Origin: an uncultured Spirochaetales bacterium
Lineage (GTDB): Bacteria > Spirochaetota > Spirochaetia > JAFGXN01
Reading direction: 5' to 3'
Length of the DNA stretch: 64,000 nucleotides
NCBI GenBank assembly: GCA_949289575.1
Contig: CASEOG010000005.1
Span: 310,001 to 374,000, forward strand
The position numbers were made by a program, and so were the translations under genes. The notes under the pieces were generated by a model. That model was not told where the DNA came from. It was given only the letters and a program-made list of their open reading frames with translations, and made no database searches. Below are positions 16,041-23,556 of this stretch, in pieces; the stretch's first letter is position 1; every line of letters starts with the position of its first letter.

Positions 16041-17648
16041 TCAGCCGATCACATTCAGGTACACATAGGTATTTTCTTCCCTATAAGTTTTTTTCCATAT
16101 TTCTTTCCATTTCGTTTGCTGCGCCGGTGTCAGCGTCAGCAACAGTATCTGTGCTTTTTTACCGTCGGATGTCTGATTACCGCACAGAAGTTGTATCAAT
16201 CCCGTGACACCTGTTACATCCAGCAATTCCAGCCGATTGGAATGACACCACAGACCTGACAGCTTCGTATTCTTTGATACATCCAGAGAAGTCAGCGCAT
16301 TGGATTCGCAGGAGAGGCCTGTCAGCTCCGTGTTTGCACTCACATCCAGAGATGTCAGCCGGTTGAAACCGCAGAAAAGCCTCATCAAAGCTGTGTTAGC
16401 CGACACATCCAATGCCGTCAGTGCGTTGCTGCGACAGTCCAGTCCCGTCAGGGCTGTGTTTGCCGACACATTCAGGGTTGTCAGAGCGTTGCTGCGGCAG
16501 TTCAGTCCCGTCAATTTCGTATTCGCCGTTATATCCAGCGAAGTCAGAGCATTGGATTCGCAGGAGAGGTCTGTCAGTTCCGTGTTTGCACTCACATCCA
16601 GAGATGTCAGCCGGTTGGAACCGCAGAAAAGCCCCATCAAAGCTGTGTTAGCCGACACATCCAATGCCGTCAGTGCGTTGCTGCGACAGTTCAGTCCCGT
16701 CAGGGCTGTGTTTGCCGACACGTTCAGGGTGGTCAGAGTGTTGCTGTGGCAGTTCAGTCCCGTCAATTTCGTATTCGACGTTACATCCAGCGACGTCAAT
16801 TCGTTGTTATAGCAGTACAGATTCGTCAGTGCCGTACAGCCTGACACATCCAGAGAGGTCAATGCGTTGCCGGCACAATCCAGACTCGTCAGAGCCGTGC
16901 AGCCGACCGCCCTCAGTGCGGTCAGCTTCAAATTCCTGCTGCATTCGAGACTCTTCATTTTTGTATTATTCGACACATCCAAACTCGTTAATGCCGGATA
17001 TGCCAGAATTTTCAAAAAAGTCATCTGATTGTCGGCACAGTTCAATTCCGTCAGCACCCCGTTCCCTGAAACATCAATCTCAGTCAGCGTATTGGAGCTG
17101 CAGTCCAGAGATTCCAAACCGGTAAACCATTCAATGCCGCTCAGGTCGCTCAGCGATTTTCCGCTGATATCCAACTGCGTCACCTTGCGAATAGCCGCCA
17201 GATTCTCTGTCGTCAGCTTCACTGTGCCGTCGATCTCTACCGTCCATCCGCACTGACTTCCCACCGCCGCAACAAGGGCAGTGTTATCGATGGCAGAGGC
17301 GATTTTGACGCGGCACGCGCCGTATACTCCCGTTCTCCCGACGGCGGTCGCAATCACCGTTGCCGTACCGTCCGCTACGGGAATCACCGTACAGGTGCTG
17401 TTTTTGTTGTCAATCAACGTCACTACACCGGTCGGTTCCACGCTCCAACGAACCGTTTTCTCGGCTGCGAATTCCGGCAGCACGGTTGCCGTTAAAACAG
17501 CCCTTTCTCCGGAAGGCAGAGACAGAATCAATTCGTCAGGATCCAACATCACATCGCTCACGGAATCGATATCGCACCCGAACAGCAGCAACGCCGTCAC
17601 CATCATGACAATTCCCATTAAAGGAATTCCTTTCTTTTTCTTCTTCAT
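16041..17648 (-). CDS. LRR lipoprotein with Ig-like N-terminal domain
   Basis: The 535-residue protein has a lipobox (LLLFGC, Cys25). Next is a bacterial Ig-like (BIG_2-type) domain with LSLPSGERAVLTATVLPEFA and VADGTATVIATAVGR (about residues 40-120). About fifteen leucine-rich repeats of 21 residues follow, with the form LTxLDVSxNTxLTxLxCxxN. These match the 21-residue class known from other bacteria rather than the 23-residue TpLRR class. A conserved Cys is in most repeats. The tail is a charged cap. The ATG at 17648 has an AAGGAGGGAG site; a longer frame lacks support. It is probably a surface binding protein. A block of four repeats is duplicated in tandem. Confidence 0.85.
   Translation of the reverse strand: MKKKKKGIPLMGIVMMVTALLLFGCDIDSVSDVMLDPDELILSLPSGERAVLTATVLPEFAAEKTVRWSVEPTGVVTLIDNKNSTCTVIPVADGTATVIATAVGRTGVYGACRVKIASAIDNTALVAAVGSQCGWTVEIDGTVKLTTENLAAIRKVTQLDISGKSLSDLSGIEWFTGLESLDCSSNTLTEIDVSGNGVLTELNCADNQMTFLKILAYPALTSLDVSNNTKMKSLECSRNLKLTALRAVGCTALTSLDCAGNALTSLDVSGCTALTNLYCYNNELTSLDVTSNTKLTGLNCHSNTLTTLNVSANTALTGLNCRSNALTALDVSANTALMGLFCGSNRLTSLDVSANTELTDLSCESNALTSLDITANTKLTGLNCRSNALTTLNVSANTALTGLDCRSNALTALDVSANTALMRLFCGFNRLTSLDVSANTELTGLSCESNALTSLDVSKNTKLSGLWCHSNRLELLDVTGVTGLIQLLCGNQTSDGKKAQILLLTLTPAQQTKWKEIWKKTYREENTYVYLNVIG
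16299..16802 (-). repeat. Tandem duplication of a 252-base block inside the LRR gene
   Basis: The blocks 16299-16550 and 16551-16802 are near-identical and in frame, each encoding four 21-residue leucine-rich repeats. By eye they differ at 9 of 84 residues. This points to recent expansion of the array by slippage or unequal recombination. Confidence 0.85.
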
Positions 17649-17762
17649 CACTCCCTCCTTCGTTCTTTGCGCTACTGACGGCAACAACATCTGCCTCTTT
17701 CCCGTCTCCGCCGACTGTCCGCTGCCGCCGTAAACGTAACATCCCGACCTATTCCGCAACGG

Positions 17763-17777
17763 GAGAAAGTCTTTCTC
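17763..17777. promoter_or_regulatory. Perfect 7-base dyad in the leader of the LRR gene
   Basis: GAGAAAG-T-CTTTCTC lies about 30 bases downstream of the predicted transcription start and 115 bases before the LRR start codon. It could be an operator or a small RNA hairpin; no matching copy was noticed elsewhere. Confidence 0.3.
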
Positions 17778-17810
17778 TGTTCAGAATAATCCTTTCCGAT
17801 CCGATTTTAT

Positions 17811-17839
17811 ATTTTAAACCCGAACAGCTCTCTTTGCAA
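17811..17839 (-). promoter_or_regulatory. Promoter of the LRR lipoprotein gene
   Basis: Minus strand TTGCAA, 17 bases, TAAAAT, which gives a leader of about 155 bases. This lies in the 333-base gene-free stretch 17649-17981, which also holds the rightward promoter at 17917. Confidence 0.55.
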
Positions 17840-17916
17840 GCGTTTTCCGGACGAAAAAAACAGCACTGCGTACACGAAAAATTCACACACAACAACATTC
17901 CCGTCGGAACCGATTC

Positions 17917-17945
17917 TTGACAGAACCGAATCCCCGGACTAAGAT
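17917..17945 (+). promoter_or_regulatory. Strong sigma-70 type promoter for the 17982 gene
   Basis: TTGACA (consensus) at 17917-17922, 17 bases, TAAGAT at 17940-17945. The start codon follows 36 bases later. Confidence 0.7.
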
Positions 17946-17981
17946 GGATTGAGAGACGAAAGAAAGAATTTGGGGAATACG

Positions 17982-18245
17982 ATGGAAAATTATGAAGAGC
18001 TGATCAGACAAATGAATCCAACCGACGAGGAATTATTTGAGGCAATCACATTAACCAATAAAACTCTGAATGACTGGCTTCTTGAGTTACCGCCGGAAGA
18101 CAGAAATAAATTTTCACTTTTTACGGTATATCAACTTTATAATTTACGCGGTCAAACAAAAGAAGCCGAAGCACTCAAACCGGTTATCGAAAACGAAATT
18201 GATCCCGATTTTTTTAAACCTTGTGACATGGGATTAATACTCTGA
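17982..18245 (+). CDS. Small acidic protein of unknown function
   Basis: The 87-residue product is acidic and helix-rich, with no signal peptide, membrane segment or known motif; it probably stays in the cytoplasm. I do not recognise it. The ATG at 17982 is preceded by a weak GGGGAAT site and begins a plausible helix (MENYEELIRQMNP). An alternative start 33 bases upstream would lie almost on the predicted transcription start. It is the first of two small genes behind a strong promoter, between two unrelated minus-strand genes. Its low GC content is like that of acquired genes. Confidence 0.5.
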   Translation: MENYEELIRQMNPTDEELFEAITLTNKTLNDWLLELPPEDRNKFSLFTVYQLYNLRGQTKEAEALKPVIENEIDPDFFKPCDMGLIL

Positions 18246-18293
18246 TTTTCCCGACAGTCCGTAAAGACTTCGATGATTTTATAAGGAGTGAAA

Positions 18294-18527
18294 ATGATTA
18301 AACATAATAGTGATTTCAGAAGGAAATTTGGCAATGTTTTATACCATGAGCCGGGAGGCTTAATGTACCATCCAAAGGATACAAATAATTATTATTTTTT
18401 TCCTGAATCCGTGAGCGAAGAACAGATTGCAGAACTGATGGCGCGTTCCGTTCAAGAAAATAAAGACCTGATCATCGACTTGGTGAAAAACCGCCCCGTC
18501 GTTTACAAGCCCGGCTGTTTATACTGA
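18294..18527 (+). CDS. Small protein of unknown function, partner of the preceding gene
   Basis: The 77-residue product begins with a basic stretch (MIKHNSDFRRKFGN), has an aromatic core (NNYYFFPESVSEEQ) and ends in a short predicted helix and tail; no signal peptide or known motif. The ATG at 18294 has AAGGAG five bases upstream; a GTG two codons earlier overlaps that ribosome site and is less likely. The 48-base gap to the preceding gene suggests one transcript. The pair could be an antitoxin-like or immunity-type unit, but nothing in the sequence proves it. Confidence 0.5.
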   Translation: MIKHNSDFRRKFGNVLYHEPGGLMYHPKDTNNYYFFPESVSEEQIAELMARSVQENKDLIIDLVKNRPVVYKPGCLY

Positions 18528-18536
18528 ATTTCTCCG

Positions 18537-18572
18537 TTTCAGACGGTTAAAACACTTTGTTTCGGTCTGAAA
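18537..18572. terminator. Interrupted hairpin between convergent genes
   Basis: TTTCAGAC and GTCTGAAA pair around an inner AAACA/TGTTT stem. There is no strong U-tract in either direction, so termination is only probable. It lies between the 18294 gene and the convergent CmpB gene. Confidence 0.4.
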
Positions 18573-18614
18573 ATCTGATTTAGAGCCGCAAAAGCAGGAT
18601 ATCCTCGGCACCGG

Positions 18615-19415
18615 TTACGGTTTTTTGACCGTGCGGCGCAACTCTTCAAACGCCTCATGCCACCTGACAGACCGGTAAGCGGGGAATTTCGTTTTCAGAG
18701 ACCGCTGAAAAGCAAGCGCTTTTTCCCATTCGGCACGCCGTGCCTCAAACGCCTGCCGCAGCCGTTCCGCCCGCAGCTGCCGTTCTTCCGCGTTGCGGCG
18801 CATTTTTTCGCGGAATTCGGCGCGGCCGCTTTCGACAATTTCGCGGACTTTCGCATCGATTTCCTTCAAACGGCGGTTGAAACTCTTGAGACGGACAACC
18901 GTCGTCACCGTATCGGCCGCACCGCCGGCAATCAGGACGGCATCCAGACCGAGCAGCACCGGCATCGGAATCCGTGCCGTCAGAGCCGCCACCGGCGGAT
19001 GCACCCATTTCACCACAATCACCGTCATGGCTCCGAAAATCACGGCGCCGGCCAGACAGACCCGGCCGTTGATATGAAACTTCATATAATGATAATCCCA
19101 CCAGCGGGCATGAAACAGTTTTTCCATCACCCAGGAAGTGAAATACTCGAGCGTACAGGTGAGCAGGGCTCCCAGAAAAAAGAGCATTACGGGATTTCCG
19201 ATCCGTCCCAGAACAAGCAAAACCGTTACCGCACCGAATCCGTAAATCGGACAGTACGGACCGTGCAGAAAACCGCGGTTAATCCACTTTTTCGCTTTAA
19301 CGGAGCAGAGAATCGATTCGTAAACCCAGCCGATAAACCCGTACAGTGCCAGCCAAAAAACACAAGGGGCGGCACTTCGGACCGCACCCGAAAACATAAC
19401 TGCCGTGTCTGTCAC
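18615..19415 (-). CDS. CmpB-type putative membrane protein (ABC_trans_CmpB family)
   Basis: The N-terminal half (to about residue 170) has several membrane spans with the family pattern YGFIGWVYESILCS, NRGFLHGPYCPIYGFGAV, and LEYFTSWVMEKLFHARWWDY. It matches the family once named type IV ABC transporter permease, whose role is unknown. The C-terminal 90 residues are a long charged helix (Arg/Glu-rich), probably cytoplasmic. The GTG at 19415 is chosen because AAGGAG lies seven bases upstream and this avoids overlap with secA, whose stop is 23 bases away. It is probably cotranscribed after secA. A transport function should not be assumed from the family name. Confidence 0.7.
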   Translation of the reverse strand: MTDTAVMFSGAVRSAAPCVFWLALYGFIGWVYESILCSVKAKKWINRGFLHGPYCPIYGFGAVTVLLVLGRIGNPVMLFFLGALLTCTLEYFTSWVMEKLFHARWWDYHYMKFHINGRVCLAGAVIFGAMTVIVVKWVHPPVAALTARIPMPVLLGLDAVLIAGGAADTVTTVVRLKSFNRRLKEIDAKVREIVESGRAEFREKMRRNAEERQLRAERLRQAFEARRAEWEKALAFQRSLKTKFPAYRSVRWHEAFEELRRTVKKP

Positions 19416-19438
19416 GGAAAGACTCCTTCCGCCGCCGC

Positions 19439-22177
19439 TCAGCGGCCGCAGCAGTTTTTGTATTTTTTGCCGCTGCCGCACGGACACGGATCGTTACGTC
19501 CGACTTTGGCGCCGCTGCGGACAACGGTGACCGAACTGTTACCGGGCTGTGCCGACGATTGCGGAACACGGCCGCCGAACTGTGCCAGATCGCTGTGCGA
19601 AGCACGGAAATCACCGACCGGTTTCTTCGGCGCCGGAGAGGCATTTTCGGTATTGATCTTCATTTTGACAATACTCTGAGCCATGTCGTCTTTGATACGG
19701 AAAATCAGTTTATCGAAAATATCGAATCCTTCGAGTTTATATTCGAGCAGCGGGTTTTTCTGTGCATAGGCCCGCAGATTGACCGCATCGCGCAGCGCTT
19801 CCAGTTCTTCGAGGTGATTCTGCCACGCCTGGTCGATTTTATTCAGGTAGACGGCACGGATAAAGCCGTTGAGAGGCGCCTTGCCGACCAGAGCTTCTTT
19901 GCCGTGAATATCCTCTTCGATCATTTCCATGACGGCATCGACCAGCTGATTTTCTTTCATTTTGCCGTAATCCAAGCCGCGGCTTTCCACATCCAAATGA
20001 AAGCGGTTTGTCATATCGTTGCAGAAGCGGGCAAAAGCGGCCGCTTTGGTATCGGTCGAAGCAAACATTTCGTCGGCGCATACTTCGACCAGCTCCCTTG
20101 CCGATGCCAGAATCCGGGCGGAAAGGTTCTCATCCGTCAGAATTTCGTCCCGCTGTCCGTAAATCACTTTCCGCTGTTCGTTTAAGACGTCGTCGTATTC
20201 GAGCAGATGTTTCCGGATTTCGTAGTTGCGGTCTTCGACTTTGTTTTGGGCCCGTTCGATGGAGCGGGAAATGAGACGGTGCTCGATCGGTTCGCCGTCC
20301 GCCATACCCAGCCGGCCGATCATCGATTTGAGGTTTTCACCGCCGAAAAGGCGCATCAGATCGTCGTCGAGAGAGAGATAAAAGCGGGAGAAACCGGGGT
20401 CGCCCTGACGTCCCGACCGTCCTCTCAGCTGATTGTCGATACGGCGCGATTCGTGCCGTTCGGTTCCGAGAATATAGAGACCGCCGAGCGCACACACTTC
20501 GTCGTAATCTTTCTTCCACTTCGCATACTCTTCTTCGTATGCGGCCAGATACTCTTCCGGCGTGGCATCGGTTCCGACACGGCGGCGTACCCGGAAATCG
20601 GGGTTCCCGCCCAGTTTGATGTCGGTACCGCGGCCGGCCATGTTGGTGGCAATCGTGACCGCTCCTTTGGCACCCGCTTCGGCGACAATCATCGCCTCGC
20701 GCTGGTGGTTTTTGGCGTTCAACACTTCATGGCGGATCCCGTATTTCAGAAAATATTTGGAAAGCAGTTCCGATTTTTCGATCGAAACGGTACCGATCAG
20801 AACCGGCTGCCCTTTCTGCTGCCGCTCTTTCACCTCTTTGGCAATCGCATTGTATTTGTATTCGGCGTTGAAATAAATCAAATCGTTACTGTCGATACGG
20901 GCGACAGGCCGGTTGGTCGGAATGACAACCACATCGACTCCGTAAATTTTGGCAAACTCTTTTGCTTCTGTTTCGGCCGTACCGGTCATACCCGAAATCT
21001 TTTTGTACAGACGGAAGTAGTTCTGAAAGGTAATGGTAGCCAGCGTCCGGTTACGGCGGGCAATGGTAATGCGTTCTTTGGCTTCAATTGCCTGATGCAG
21101 ACCTTCCGAATAGCGGCGGCCGACCAGAACACGTCCCGTAAATTCGTCGACAATTTCCACTTTGCCGTCCTGAACCACATAGTCGACATCCCGCTTAAAC
21201 ATTTTGTGAGCCCGCATCGCCTGCGTCATGTAATGGGTGAACTCGAAGTTTTCCGGATCGAAGAGAGACCCGCTGATAATCTTGTTCGACTGCAACAGCG
21301 ATTCCAGTTTCAGCATACCCTGATTGGTAAACGTAATCCGCTTGCTTTTTTCTTCGGCCTTGTAATCGCCCACGCAATCGGCCTCTTCCTGAGGATATTC
21401 GTCGGTGGCCGGATCTTTTTTGACTTCCTCGAAATAGCGGACCAGGTTGTTCACCTGAGCGAATTTCGGGGTATCGTCATCGGCCTGTCCCGAAATAATC
21501 AGCGGCGTCCGCGCTTCGTCAATCAAGATCGAATCGATTTCGTCGATAATACAGTAGTGATGGCCCCTCTGAACCTTCTGATCGGCCGAACGGGCCATAT
21601 TGTCACGCAGGTAATCGAATCCGAATTCGTTATTGGTTCCGTAAGTAATATCACACCGGTACGCTTTGCGTTTGGCTTCGTAATCCATGTTGGGCAGAAC
21701 GGTTCCGACGGTAACTCCCAGCAGATTGTAAACCGGACGCATCCAGTCGGCGTCGCGCTGGGCCAGATAATCGTTGACCGTCACAATATGTACCCCTTTC
21801 CCGCTCAATGCATTGAGATAAGCGGCAGTGACACAGGAGAGAGTCTTTCCTTCACCGGTTTTCATTTCGGTAATTTTACCGTCATTCAGGACGATACCGC
21901 CCATCAGCTGCACATCGTAGTGGCGTTCGCCCAGTTTGCGTCGTGCCGCTTCCCGAACCAGAGCAAACGCTTCCGGCAGAATCGCCTCGAGCGATTCCCC
22001 CTTTTCCGTATGCCGTTTTTTCAAATTTTCCGTGCGTTCGGCAAAAGCCGCTTCCGGCAACGCCATCATCTCCGATTCCAGAGCATTGATGGCCGCCACA
22101 AACGGCAGCAGCCGCCTTATATCTTTTTCGTTTTTCGTTCCGTAAATTTTCTTGCTGATCTGACCGAACAGAGACAT
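19439..22177 (-). CDS. secA: Protein translocase ATPase SecA
   Basis: SecA drives proteins through SecYEG with ATP. The 912-residue protein has Walker A (MKTGEGKT), the DEID Walker B in CIIDEIDSILIDEARTPLI, and the preprotein-binding domain. The second nucleotide-binding fold has NMAGRGTDIKLGGNP and GRSGRQGDPG, and a helical scaffold follows. A C-terminal zinc-binding tail has CPCGSGKKYKNCCG, used to contact lipids and SecB-type partners. An AGGTGGGG site precedes the ATG. Its substrates would include the many lipoproteins and FlaA in this window. Length is normal for spirochaetes. Confidence 0.97.
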   Translation of the reverse strand: MSLFGQISKKIYGTKNEKDIRRLLPFVAAINALESEMMALPEAAFAERTENLKKRHTEKGESLEAILPEAFALVREAARRKLGERHYDVQLMGGIVLNDGKITEMKTGEGKTLSCVTAAYLNALSGKGVHIVTVNDYLAQRDADWMRPVYNLLGVTVGTVLPNMDYEAKRKAYRCDITYGTNNEFGFDYLRDNMARSADQKVQRGHHYCIIDEIDSILIDEARTPLIISGQADDDTPKFAQVNNLVRYFEEVKKDPATDEYPQEEADCVGDYKAEEKSKRITFTNQGMLKLESLLQSNKIISGSLFDPENFEFTHYMTQAMRAHKMFKRDVDYVVQDGKVEIVDEFTGRVLVGRRYSEGLHQAIEAKERITIARRNRTLATITFQNYFRLYKKISGMTGTAETEAKEFAKIYGVDVVVIPTNRPVARIDSNDLIYFNAEYKYNAIAKEVKERQQKGQPVLIGTVSIEKSELLSKYFLKYGIRHEVLNAKNHQREAMIVAEAGAKGAVTIATNMAGRGTDIKLGGNPDFRVRRRVGTDATPEEYLAAYEEEYAKWKKDYDEVCALGGLYILGTERHESRRIDNQLRGRSGRQGDPGFSRFYLSLDDDLMRLFGGENLKSMIGRLGMADGEPIEHRLISRSIERAQNKVEDRNYEIRKHLLEYDDVLNEQRKVIYGQRDEILTDENLSARILASARELVEVCADEMFASTDTKAAAFARFCNDMTNRFHLDVESRGLDYGKMKENQLVDAVMEMIEEDIHGKEALVGKAPLNGFIRAVYLNKIDQAWQNHLEELEALRDAVNLRAYAQKNPLLEYKLEGFDIFDKLIFRIKDDMAQSIVKMKINTENASPAPKKPVGDFRASHSDLAQFGGRVPQSSAQPGNSSVTVVRSGAKVGRNDPCPCGSGKKYKNCCGR

Positions 22178-22275
22178 TCCCCACCTCTTCTCATTAACAG
22201 TATATTATATAAAAACATAATAATAAAAAAACACCGGTTCTGCAAGAACAATCTTTTCTTTATTTACGGCACAGG

Positions 22276-22304
22276 TTGAATTTTTAAGTTTCTTCCGTTA
22301 ATAT
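22276..22304 (+). promoter_or_regulatory. Promoter of the NHL-like lipoprotein gene, leaderless layout
   Basis: TTGAAT (22276-22281), 17 bases, TAATAT (22299-22304), with the ATG at 22312, seven bases after the -10 box, and no Shine-Dalgarno sequence. Confidence 0.5.
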
Positions 22305-22311
22305 AAAGATT

Positions 22312-23514
22312 ATGAAACAGTTCCGGTTATCAATCACGACTTTAATCTTTCTCCTTCTTTCCGTTTTCGGATGCCGCAATAAAAATATGCAAATCGTGAT
22401 GCCGGAAGAACTCTTCGTACTTCCGATCGGAAAAACGGAAACGGATTTGGCATTTTTTACCGACAGGCAAATTTCTCCGCTGAAAGAGACTCAAATTAAG
22501 ATGAGAGACGGGCTGATCTATATTCTCGATCCGGGCGCCGGCAAGCTGATGGAATTCAATTCATACGGAGAAATTCTGACTCTCTGGTACAATCCCGACA
22601 GAAATCCGAAACCGGTCCTTCTCAAAGAGGAAAAGGATATCGGTCGAAATACGGAAAAAGAAGCGACAAAAAAAGCATTTCCTTTCCGTTTTTATCATCC
22701 GACCGGATTTGCCGTCAATTCCCAAAAACAGATTTATATTGCAGACAGGTTGCCGGACGAAAGTGCCGTCGACTCCGCCGAGTACGGGCTGACACTGAAT
22801 CATACCGTGATATGTTTCGGAAAAACGGGTAAGGCCGAATATTTTCTCGGTCAGGAGGGTGTCTCGGGGAACCCGTTTCCTTATATCACGGATATATCGG
22901 TCGACAAAAACGACTGCCTCAATATCACCTCTTATACCGCTACGGGCAAAGTTTTTTTTAAATACGACAGCAAGGGCAATCTTCTGCATAAAACCGTTAT
23001 TTCGGATAAAATGATTCCGTCTGTTCAAAAAGAAACGGTCAGCCGCCAGGCGGAAATCCTGCCGGCAACCAACTCCGACAACATTCTGATCCGCACCGAT
23101 CTTTACAGTGAACGGTCAAACAGCAACAGCACGGTTCATTACGACTTTTTAAAAACGGTCATCTGGGCTTACGATTTAAAAGAAAACAGTTTTCGGGGAT
23201 ATTTCAATCTGCCCAACACGGAAACAAAAGTTTCCGACACCGCCTCATGGGCCGAGAACTCTTATCCGGTTATGCTGTCGACCGACGGATTCGACCACAG
23301 AGGAAATCTTTATTTCTCGTCCATCGAGCAGGAAGATACGGAAAGAGTTCTGATTCTCAATCAGATTTCCCGAAATATCGAAACAAAGCGCATTTTTACC
23401 GGTTTCGAAAAAAGTATCATGCTGAAGCGATTCGTGACCCCCGAGGGCATAATTCTCGGTATCGTTTTTTATCCGGAAAAAGCCGTTATTTACTGGTGGC
23501 GAACCGATTTATAA
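22312..23514 (+). CDS. Lipoprotein with NHL/beta-propeller-like repeats
   Basis: The 400-residue protein has a lipobox (LSVFGC, Cys21) and then repeated strand-turn units such as IYILDPGAGKLMEFNSYGE, FAVNSQKQIYIADR and HRGNLYFSS. These resemble NHL or six-bladed propeller repeats. A family of this type is conserved near-universally in treponemes (called LIC_12708-like in some annotations, by my recollection). No catalytic motif is visible. It is divergent from secA and followed at 42 bases by the NAD(P)HX repair gene, which has its own -10 box. The role is unknown, possibly envelope assembly or surface exposure. Confidence 0.7.
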   Translation: MKQFRLSITTLIFLLLSVFGCRNKNMQIVMPEELFVLPIGKTETDLAFFTDRQISPLKETQIKMRDGLIYILDPGAGKLMEFNSYGEILTLWYNPDRNPKPVLLKEEKDIGRNTEKEATKKAFPFRFYHPTGFAVNSQKQIYIADRLPDESAVDSAEYGLTLNHTVICFGKTGKAEYFLGQEGVSGNPFPYITDISVDKNDCLNITSYTATGKVFFKYDSKGNLLHKTVISDKMIPSVQKETVSRQAEILPATNSDNILIRTDLYSERSNSNSTVHYDFLKTVIWAYDLKENSFRGYFNLPNTETKVSDTASWAENSYPVMLSTDGFDHRGNLYFSSIEQEDTERVLILNQISRNIETKRIFTGFEKSIMLKRFVTPEGIILGIVFYPEKAVIYWWRTDL

Positions 23515-23546
23515 AATTCGTGCTTTTCGAAATTCCGTTCGGATGG

Positions 23547-23552
23547 TATAAT
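23547..23552 (+). promoter_or_regulatory. -10 box of the NAD(P)HX repair gene
   Basis: TATAAT with a weak -35 region; the ATG at 23557 or 23560 follows within four or seven bases and there is no ribosome site, so the message may be leaderless. Confidence 0.45.
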
Positions 23553-23556
23553 AAAA

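Noticed and set aside
16276-16950. Repetitive DNA resembling a CRISPR or satellite array
   Set aside because: The repeats are coding, in frame, 63 bases per unit and have no spacer/repeat alternation; they are leucine-rich repeats.
17649-17810. Riboswitch in the long leader of the LRR gene
   Set aside because: No conserved aptamer sequence or expression platform hairpin could be recognised; only a short dyad.
22204-22209. TATAAT upstream of secA on the minus strand
   Set aside because: No acceptable -35 box at 16-18 bases; possible promoter but not listed as a feature.
20207-22279. A 690-codon open frame antisense to secA
   Set aside because: It lies opposite a firmly identified secA and gives a low-complexity, Phe/Arg/His-rich translation typical of the reverse complement of a coding strand with this codon bias.
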